A stretch of 10,693 bases of DNA, from NCBI GenBank assembly GCA_964650405.1, contig CAZYTO010000198.1, positions 1-10,693 of the forward strand, written 5' to 3'. The stretch comes from CAZYTO01 sp964650405. Lineage in GTDB: Bacteria; Acidobacteriota; Thermoanaerobaculia; Gp7-AA8. Shown piece after piece: positions 5,629 to 10,693 of the stretch (its first letter is position 1; each line of letters begins with the position of its first letter). The position numbers were made by a program, and so were the translations under genes. The notes beneath the pieces are model-generated. The model ran no database searches. It worked only from the letters and a program-made list of their open reading frames with translations, and was not told the origin of the DNA.

Positions 5629-6022
5629 CGGCGATACGTCGACGCGGCGATCGAGACTGTACGAAGCGAGAACGCTGCCGCGCACCTCGAGACACGACGA
5701 TACGTCGACGTGGTGATCGAAGGTGTAAGGAGCGAGAACGCAGCAGCTCATCTCGAGACACGCCGGCACTTCGACATTGTGGCCGAGGCTGCAAGGAAGA
5801 CGTCCAACTGGTAGCGGAAGGCGTTGACCAGACGAGGCAACAGATAGCCCGGCTCGAAACGAAGGTCGAACAGGCCGTCGCCGAGACGCAGGCCATGATC
5901 AAGTTCTCCACGCGGAGCTCGACCGGCGTGTGCGGACTCTCGAAGAAACGCAAAGCAAGCGTTGAAGACACAGTTCTGGATCTCCAGACGCGATCGAGCG
6001 CCTCAAAGGGTCGACGCACTAA
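5629..6022 (+). pseudogene. Frameshifted remnant of a repeat-containing coiled-coil protein gene
   Basis: No intact frame spans this stretch, but reading across net indels recovers one continuous charged helical protein. Frame one (5629-5811) gives two copies of RYVDxxIExVRSENAAAHLETR and a third, divergent RHFDIVAEAAR, then TAG at 5812. Shifted, KEDVQLVAEGVDQTRQQIARL... runs from 5793 to QAMIKFS (about 5889-5909). Shifted again, AELDRRVRTLEETQSK runs 5912-5959 and stops at 5963. VEDTVLDLQT continues from 5961, and IERLKGSTH ends at TAA 6020-6022. So there are four frameshifts, and no start codon since the stop of the preceding gene. I recall the pattern (RRHFD.VAE..., QAMIKFSHAELDRRVRTLE) from small hypothetical coiled-coil proteins of Acidobacteriota, unverified. 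Sequencing error could explain one shift, hardly four. Confidence 0.7.
5632..5763 (+). repeat. Two tandem 66-nt (22-codon) repeats inside the pseudogene
   Basis: Units 5632-5697 and 5698-5763 match at 54 of 66 bases and 19 of 22 residues. Seven codons differ synonymously against three non-synonymously, so the frame was once translated and selected. A third, weaker unit starts at 5764 and degrades after about 11 codons. Confidence 0.85.
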
Positions 6023-6072
6023 CCTGATACGCCGTCTAGCGTGCCCGGCCTGACTGGTCCCAATCCCCTACC

Positions 6073-6087
6073 AGTCGCTCCGCGACT
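6073..6087 (-). terminator. Terminator-like hairpin at the carB stop
   Basis: AGTCGC (6073-6078) and GCGACT (6082-6087) form a perfect 6-bp stem with a 3-nt loop, starting within the carB stop codon and extending downstream on the minus strand. No U-run follows, so it is weak as an intrinsic terminator. An alternative stem, GACTGGT (6052-6058) with ACCAGTC (6070-6076), competes for the same bases. Confidence 0.25.
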
Positions 6088-9000
6088 CAGGCCTTGGAGC
6101 TCGCCACGCCGTGCTGCTCCTGAAGCGCGGCAAACGTCTGCAGCCCTTCCCGTAACGCGCGGATGCCGTCGATGCAGGCGGCCGCGGCGGAGAGCGTGGT
6201 GATGCACGGGATGCCGTGCTGCAAGGCCGTGCGGCGAATGTAGGTATCGTCGATGAAGGCGTTGCGGCCGAGCGGGGTGTTGATCACCAGCGTCACCTCG
6301 CCGTTGATCATGCGATCGACGATGTTCGGGCGCTCAGTCTCGTGGACCTTGTAGGCCAGCCCCGATTCGACCTCGTTCTGCTCGAGAAACTCGCGCGTCC
6401 CGGCCGTGGCGATGATCCGGAAGCCCTGGCGTTGCAGGTCGCGGGCGAGCTGGACGATCGTCGGCCGTTTGTCGTTGTCGTTGACGGAGATGAAGGCCGT
6501 GCCGCCGCGGGGCAGCTCGACACCTGCGCCGAGGAGCGCCTTCGCGTAGGCCTCGCCGAAGGCGGGCGATGAGCCCATCACCTCGCCCGTGGACTTCATC
6601 TCCGGACCGAGTACTGTGTCCTCGCGCGGGAACCGGTTGAAGGGGAAGACCGGCGCCTTAACGAAGTAGCCGTCGACGCGGGGCTCGCTCGTCAGTCCGA
6701 GGCCGGGCAGTGTCATCCCCGCCATCACCTTCGCGGCAAGCTTCGCGAACGGCACGCCCGTGGCCTTCGAGACATACGGCACGGTGCGCGAGGCGCGCGG
6801 ATTGACTTCGAGCACGTACAGATCGCCCTGGTAGATCGCGTACTGAACGTTCATCAGCCCGATGACGTTCAGTGCCTTGGCCAGCTCGACGGTGCGGCGG
6901 CGGATCCGGTCCTGATCGCGCTGGGTGATGATGTACGGCGGGATGACCGTCGTTGAATCGCCGGAGTGAATGCCCGCCTCTTCGATGTGTTGCATGACTC
7001 CGGCGATGACCACCTCGTGGCCGTCGCTGATGGCGTCGACGTCGATCTCGATGGCGTCTTCGAGGAAGCGATCGATGAGGATGGGGTGGCCGGGCGCCGC
7101 CTCCATCGCGTAGCCGATGTACTCGTGCAGCGAGGCGTCATCGTAGACGATGGCCATGGCCCGCCCGCCCAGCACGTACGACGGCCGAACCACGACGGGA
7201 TAGCCGATGTCGTGCGCCACGCGCAGCGCTTCTTCTTCCGTCATGGCCGTGCCGTGATCGGGCACGAGGATCTCCTGCCGCCTGGCCAGCTCGCCGAAGC
7301 GCTCCCGATCCTCGGCGATGTCGATCGACTCCACCGACGTCCCCCACATGGGCACGCCCGCCTCGGCCAGGGCCTTGGCCAGCTTCAGCGGCGTCTGGCC
7401 GCCGAACTGCACGATGACCCCTTCCGGCTTCTCGAGATCGACGATCTCCAGCACGTCCTCGAGCGTCAGCGGCTCGAAGTAGAGGCGGTCCGACGTGTCG
7501 TAGTCCGTCGACACCGTCTCGGGATTGCAGTTGACCATGATGGTCTCGAAGCCGATCTCGCGCAGGGCGAACGAGGCGTGCACACAGCACGTGTCGAACT
7601 CGATGCCCTGGCCGATGCGGTTCGGGCCCGAGCCGAGGATCATGACCTTGCGGCGCGCGGTCGGCTCGGCTTCGTTCTCGGTCTCGTAGGTGGAGTAGAG
7701 GTACGGCGTGGAGGCCTCGAACTCGGCGGCGCAGGTATCGACGCGCTTGTAGACCGGGCGGATGCCGTCGGCATGCCGCGAATCGCGGATGGCCTTCTCC
7801 GTCGTCCCGGCGTTGGCGGCCTTCGCGATCTGTGCGTCGGAGAAACCGTTGCGCTTCAGCTCCAGCATGCGCACGTTCTGCGTCGCGGCGCGCTCCTCCA
7901 GCTCGATGATCTTACGGATCTCGCGCAGGAACCACGGATCGACGTCGGAGCACTCGTAGATCTGCTCGACGGTCATCCCGGCGCGGAAGGCGTCGCCGAT
8001 GGCGAAGATGCGCTCGGGTGTGGACGTGCGGAGAAGCTCCGGCAGCTTCGCCTTCGGCGTGTGCCGCGTCTCCAGCCCCGCCACTCCGATCTCCAGCGAG
8101 CGAAGCCCCTTCTGCAGGGCCTCGTTGAACGTCCGGCCGATGGCCATCGACTCCCCGACCGACTGCATGGAGAGGCCGAGGTTGCGCTGGGTGTTGCGGA
8201 ACTTCTCGAAGGCGAAGCGCGGAATCTTCACCACGACGTAGTCGATGGTCGGCTCGAACGACGCCGGCGTCTTCTTGGTGATGTCGTTCGGGATCTCGTC
8301 GAGCGTGTACCCGGCGGCCAGCTTCGCCGCGAACTTAGCGATGGGAAACCCCGTGGCCTTCGACGCCAGCGCCGAGGAGCGCGAGACGCGCGGGTTCATC
8401 TCGATGGCCAGCCGCCGGCCGGTGGTGGGATGGACGGCGAACTGGATGTTCGAGCCGCCCGTCTCCACGCCGATGGCGCGGATGATGCGCTTGGCCTCGT
8501 CGCGCATGGCCTGGTACTCGGTATTGGTCAGCGTCTGCTGCGGCGCGACGGTGATGGAGTCGCCGGTGTGGACGCCCATCGGATCGAGGTTCTCGATGCT
8601 GCAGACGATGATGACGTTGTCCGCCTTGTCGCGCATCACCTCCAGCTCGAACTCTTTCCACCCGATGACCGACTCTTCCACGAGCACGCGGTGCACGGGC
8701 GAGAGGTCGAGGCCGCGGCTGACGATGGAGCGAAGCTCCTCGACGTTGTAGGCGATGCCGCCGCCCGAGCCGCCGAGCGTGAACGAGGGCCGGACCACGA
8801 GCGGATAGCCGATCCGCGCGGCGAACTGCTCGGCCTCGTCGGCCGAGCCGGCGTAGCCGGACTGCGGCACCTCCACGCCGATCTCGACCATCTTCTCCTT
8901 GAAGAGCTGCCGGTCCTCGGCGGTCTTGATCGCTTCATAGTTGGCGCCGATCAGCTCGACGCCGTGCCGCTGCAGCGCCCCGCTTTCCCAGAGCGCCGTG

Positions 9001-9296
9001 GCCATGTTGATCCCGGTCTGCCCGCCCACCGTCGGCAGGATCGCGTCCGGTTTCTCGCGGGCGATGATCCGCTCCAGCGACTCCGGCGTCAGCGGCTCGA
9101 TGTACGTCCGGTCCGCGAACTCCGGGTCGGTCATGATCGTGGCCGGATTGGAGTTCACCAGGATGATCCGGTAGCCCTCCTCCTTCAACGCCTTGCAGGC
9201 CTGCGTGCCGGAGTAATCGAACTCACACGCCTGGCCGATGATGATCGGGCCGGAACCGATGACGAGGATGGAACGGAGGTCGGACCGCTTGGGCAT
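6087..9296 (-). CDS. carB: carbamoyl-phosphate synthase large subunit CarB
   Basis: CarB uses bicarbonate, two ATP and ammonia passed from CarA to make carbamoyl phosphate for pyrimidines and arginine. From ATG 9296 the product has 1069 residues, near the ~1073 of E. coli. Two homologous ATP-grasp halves are visible: the first opens LVIGSGPIIIGQACEFDYSG (11-30), with VRPSFTLGGSGGG (168-180) and EMNPRVSRSSALASKATG (299-316); the second opens VMILGSGPNRIGQGIEFDTC (551-570). The C-terminal allosteric MGS-like domain starts near GGTAFISVNDNDKRP and includes IIATAGTREFL and VINTPLGRN. The frame is open to 9491, but the extra 65 codons read through an intergenic palindrome and are excluded. There is no Shine-Dalgarno before the ATG. 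carA is not adjacent on either side, so it must be encoded elsewhere. No frameshift or missing motif is seen. Confidence 0.96.
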   Translation of the reverse strand: MPKRSDLRSILVIGSGPIIIGQACEFDYSGTQACKALKEEGYRIILVNSNPATIMTDPEFADRTYIEPLTPESLERIIAREKPDAILPTVGGQTGINMATALWESGALQRHGVELIGANYEAIKTAEDRQLFKEKMVEIGVEVPQSGYAGSADEAEQFAARIGYPLVVRPSFTLGGSGGGIAYNVEELRSIVSRGLDLSPVHRVLVEESVIGWKEFELEVMRDKADNVIIVCSIENLDPMGVHTGDSITVAPQQTLTNTEYQAMRDEAKRIIRAIGVETGGSNIQFAVHPTTGRRLAIEMNPRVSRSSALASKATGFPIAKFAAKLAAGYTLDEIPNDITKKTPASFEPTIDYVVVKIPRFAFEKFRNTQRNLGLSMQSVGESMAIGRTFNEALQKGLRSLEIGVAGLETRHTPKAKLPELLRTSTPERIFAIGDAFRAGMTVEQIYECSDVDPWFLREIRKIIELEERAATQNVRMLELKRNGFSDAQIAKAANAGTTEKAIRDSRHADGIRPVYKRVDTCAAEFEASTPYLYSTYETENEAEPTARRKVMILGSGPNRIGQGIEFDTCCVHASFALREIGFETIMVNCNPETVSTDYDTSDRLYFEPLTLEDVLEIVDLEKPEGVIVQFGGQTPLKLAKALAEAGVPMWGTSVESIDIAEDRERFGELARRQEILVPDHGTAMTEEEALRVAHDIGYPVVVRPSYVLGGRAMAIVYDDASLHEYIGYAMEAAPGHPILIDRFLEDAIEIDVDAISDGHEVVIAGVMQHIEEAGIHSGDSTTVIPPYIITQRDQDRIRRRTVELAKALNVIGLMNVQYAIYQGDLYVLEVNPRASRTVPYVSKATGVPFAKLAAKVMAGMTLPGLGLTSEPRVDGYFVKAPVFPFNRFPREDTVLGPEMKSTGEVMGSSPAFGEAYAKALLGAGVELPRGGTAFISVNDNDKRPTIVQLARDLQRQGFRIIATAGTREFLEQNEVESGLAYKVHETERPNIVDRMINGEVTLVINTPLGRNAFIDDTYIRRTALQHGIPCITTLSAAAACIDGIRALREGLQTFAALQEQHGVASSKA

Positions 9297-9307
9297 TTCG
9301 GGGGCGC

Positions 9308-9313
9308 ATGATA
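9308..9313 (-). promoter_or_regulatory. Candidate -10 element of carB
   Basis: On the minus strand TATCAT matches the -10 consensus at 5 of 6. Its end is only 11 nt before the carB ATG, so a transcript from it would have a leader of about 5 nt. This fits the absence of a ribosome-binding site. The -35 position at usual spacing (AAAGTG) is poor, so the call is tentative. Confidence 0.3.
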
Positions 9314-9332
9314 CAGCGTTCCCGCTGCAACA

Positions 9333-9353
9333 CTTTACCCTGAGCGAAGGCGG
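9333..9353 (+). repeat. Partial copy of the 9365-9511 palindrome arm
   Basis: The 21 bases CTTTACCCTGAGCGA(A)GGCGG match the first 21 bases of the left arm at 9365-9385 with one difference (A for G), then diverge. It lies 11 bp upstream of the complete element in the same orientation. It may be the remnant of an earlier or nested insertion. Confidence 0.85.
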
Positions 9354-9364
9354 GGCGCTCTTCC

Positions 9365-9511
9365 CTTTACCCTGAGCGAGGGCGGTGGCCGGACGGGAGC
9401 GAAGGGTCTGGCGGAAATTGCGACTAGCTCCAGCTCCGCTCCGAAGAAAGGCAGTGCAATGCCACAAGGCCCTTCGCTCCCACCCGGCCACCGCCCTCGC
9501 TCAGGGTAAAG
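9365..9511. repeat. 147-bp palindromic intergenic element (MITE- or REP-like)
   Basis: Arms 9365-9406 and 9470-9511 are reverse complements at 40 of 42 positions, around a 63-bp centre that itself contains ATTGC (9417-9421) and GCAAT (9455-9459), extending the symmetry imperfectly. The element fills the gap between carB and the divergent gene at 9522 and ends 10 bases before that gene's ATG. It carries no gene. Its form resembles non-autonomous palindromic elements; mobility cannot be shown from one full copy, and no target duplication is obvious. It could also act as a bidirectional stem between divergent genes. Confidence 0.8.
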
Positions 9512-9521
9512 TAAAAAAACG

Positions 9522-10010
9522 ATGCACCACCTCGTGGAATGGGACCAGCTCGACCTCCGCATCGACGGAGAGCGACTCAACGCGCTGCTGGCGCCCATGC
9601 GCGTGGCGCCCATCGAGCGCCTCAGCCTGGTATTTCTCAACGGCCTGCTGCGGGTGGAGGGAACGGTTCGGAAGCTCATCGCCGTGCCGTTCACGGTCGC
9701 GATCCGGGAGCTGCTCCCGAAGGGAACGACGGTGCGGATCCCGCTGAGGGGCGCGACGGCAGCGGGCCTGCCGCTCCCGCTGTTGCTCTTCCGTCTCTTC
9801 CGCGAGAAGCTGCCCAAGGAGCTGATGACGTTCGAGGAGCCGGCCACGCTCGTCGTCGCGCTGGAACGCTTCCTTCCACCCTTCGTGCGGACGGACATCC
9901 AGAAGATCTGGATCATCGAGGGTGGCCTGGCTGTTACCCTCGGACGGGGAGGGGCGGACCCGCCACCATCGCGGGCTCTGGATACGAACTCGGAGCCCGG
10001 CGCAACGTAA
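9522..10010 (+). CDS. Unrecognised 162-residue protein
   Basis: I do not recognise this protein. It starts MHHLVEWDQLDLRIDGERLN and alternates short hydrophobic beta-like stretches (SLVFLNGLLRVEG, 35-47; IAVPFTVAIREL, 53-64; TVRIPLRG, 70-77; IWIIEGGLAVTLG, 129-141) with a helical hydrophobic segment LPLPLLLFRLFRE (83-95). A short Pro/Ser-rich end follows. There is no signal peptide and no clear membrane span. The strand pattern recalls lipid-binding DUF2993/LmeA-like folds, but this is weak. The ATG at 9522 has no Shine-Dalgarno; GTG 9534 is an alternative. It lies 6 bp before the DUF1232 gene, so the two are probably co-transcribed and may work together at the membrane. Third-position GC and length support a real gene. 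Confidence 0.7.
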   Translation: MHHLVEWDQLDLRIDGERLNALLAPMRVAPIERLSLVFLNGLLRVEGTVRKLIAVPFTVAIRELLPKGTTVRIPLRGATAAGLPLPLLLFRLFREKLPKELMTFEEPATLVVALERFLPPFVRTDIQKIWIIEGGLAVTLGRGGADPPPSRALDTNSEPGAT

Positions 10011-10016
10011 GACAAC

Positions 10017-10532
10017 ATGATGGACTTCGACGACGACGATGACGAGATCGAGCGCGCACTCGCCGAAGGGGCTGAGTCTGCGGACGCGCTGTCACCGGAT
10101 CGCGCGCTGCGCTTCTACGACCGGATCCGCGGCCGCATCCAGACGTTCGTGGGCGAAAAAGGAAGTGCTCTTGGCCGCACCGCCGGCTTTCTCCTCCTCG
10201 TCCCCGACGTCTTCATCCTCCTGTGGCGTCTCCTCGGCGACTCCCGCGTCACCGGTAAGAACAAAGTCCTGCTCGGCAGCGCCGTCGTCTATTACATCTT
10301 CCCCTTCGATCTCATCCCCGAGGGTTTTCTCGGGCCCATCGGCTACCTCGACGACCTCGTCTTCGGCGCCTACGTCCTCAACCGCATGCTCGTGGACGTC
10401 GATGCAAGCGTCCTCCGCGAGCACTGGAGCGGCAGCGAAGACGTCCTCCTCACCATCCAGCGCGTCATGACCGCCGCCGACGAGTTGGTGTCGAAGGAGA
10501 TCGTGGAGCGGGTGAAGAGGATCGTGAAGTAG
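10017..10532 (+). CDS. DUF1232 (YkvA-like) membrane protein
   Basis: The 171-residue product has a very acidic N-terminus (DFDDDDDEIE, 3-12), a hydrophobic segment at about 57-73, and the DUF1232 signature VVYYIFPFDLIPEGFLGPIGYLDDL within 90-114, where the family reads Y.i.P.DLIPd..p.iGy.DD. A third hydrophobic stretch continues to about 125, and a basic helix ends the protein. DUF1232 proteins are small, probably membrane-associated and of unknown function. ATG 10017 is followed at once by a second ATG (10020); either may be used, as no strong ribosome-binding site separates them. It follows the 162-residue gene by 6 bp. The TAG stop overlaps a heptamer array. Confidence 0.85.
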   Translation: MMDFDDDDDEIERALAEGAESADALSPDRALRFYDRIRGRIQTFVGEKGSALGRTAGFLLLVPDVFILLWRLLGDSRVTGKNKVLLGSAVVYYIFPFDLIPEGFLGPIGYLDDLVFGAYVLNRMLVDVDASVLREHWSGSEDVLLTIQRVMTAADELVSKEIVERVKRIVK

Positions 10533-10582
10533 CTGTTCGCTGGTCGCTGTTCGTTGGTCGCTGGTCGGTACGCGAGACCAGC
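10532..10582 (+). repeat. GCTGGTC heptamer array with inverted unit
   Basis: Five seven-base units of consensus GCTGKTC (GCTGTTC, GCTGGTC, GCTGTTC, GTTGGTC, GCTGGTC) run 10532-10566, starting on the last base of the DUF1232 stop codon. GACCAGC at 10576-10582 is the exact reverse complement of the last unit (10560-10566), giving a 7-bp stem with a 9-nt loop, so the array could also work as a 3' end structure. The remaining bases to 10693 are GC-rich, with C-runs near the end, and hold nothing I can support. Confidence 0.85.
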
Positions 10583-10693
10583 TACCCTGGCCCCCTCGAT
10601 GCGAATTTCATCACCGAGGCTCCATCGCCGCCGGCGAGCTCATACGTTGCACGCGCGCCGCATACCCCCCTCCCCCGCCGGCCCCAGGCCCCC

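Noticed and set aside
6052..6076. Second hairpin between the pseudogene and carB
   Set aside because: It is a 7-bp stem with an 11-nt loop and no T-run on either strand, and it is mutually exclusive with the 6073-6087 stem.
6966..9311. 781-codon plus-strand open frame opposite carB
   Set aside because: It is the antisense shadow of a conserved high-GC gene, with Asp/Arg/His-rich translation typical of such shadows.
9297..9491. 65-codon N-terminal extension of CarB
   Set aside because: It is encoded by the intergenic palindrome, while CarB homology starts exactly at ATG 9296.

Overview
The window is high-GC DNA from an uncultivated-type bacterial assembly. A run of exactly 100 Ns, flanked on both sides by the same 55-mer, points to short-read (probably metagenomic) scaffolding. 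The gene order folP-cdaA-cdaR-glmM, the high GC, the heptanucleotide repeats at gene edges and a decayed coiled-coil gene together suggest Acidobacteriota or a similar high-GC Gram-negative phylum. This assignment is from memory and is not proven by the sequence.

Layout, left to right. (1) The last 32 codons of an unrecognised gene run by TGATG overlap into folP (dihydropteroate synthase), whose first ~24 codons are encoded by a palindromic array of GAAGGGC heptamers. (2) About 600 bp without a gene holds 16 GGTACCG-type heptamers, a repeat-rich centre with the assembly gap, and 12 heptamers in the opposite orientation. (3) cdaA, cdaR and glmM follow as a tightly overlapping plus-strand operon: the c-di-AMP synthase, its membrane regulator and phosphoglucosamine mutase, linking second-messenger synthesis with cell-wall precursor synthesis. 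(4) A separate plus-strand gene encodes a histone-H1-like Lys/Ala/Pro tail joined to a beta-rich C-terminal domain that I do not recognise. (5) A frameshifted remnant of a repeat-containing coiled-coil gene lies tail to tail with carB. (6) carB (large subunit of carbamoyl-phosphate synthetase, minus strand, complete, no carA beside it). (7) A ~147-bp palindromic intergenic element with a third partial copy beside it. (8) A plus-strand pair: an unrecognised 162-residue protein and a DUF1232 (YkvA-like) membrane protein whose stop codon overlaps a third heptamer array.

The housekeeping genes look intact and ordinary. The unusual content is between them: three unrelated heptamer families, each at a gene boundary and each paired with an inverted partner that can form a stem, plus a long palindromic element and the H1-like fusion protein. 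I saw no CRISPR array, tRNA, rRNA, transposase, defence system or secondary-metabolite cluster.
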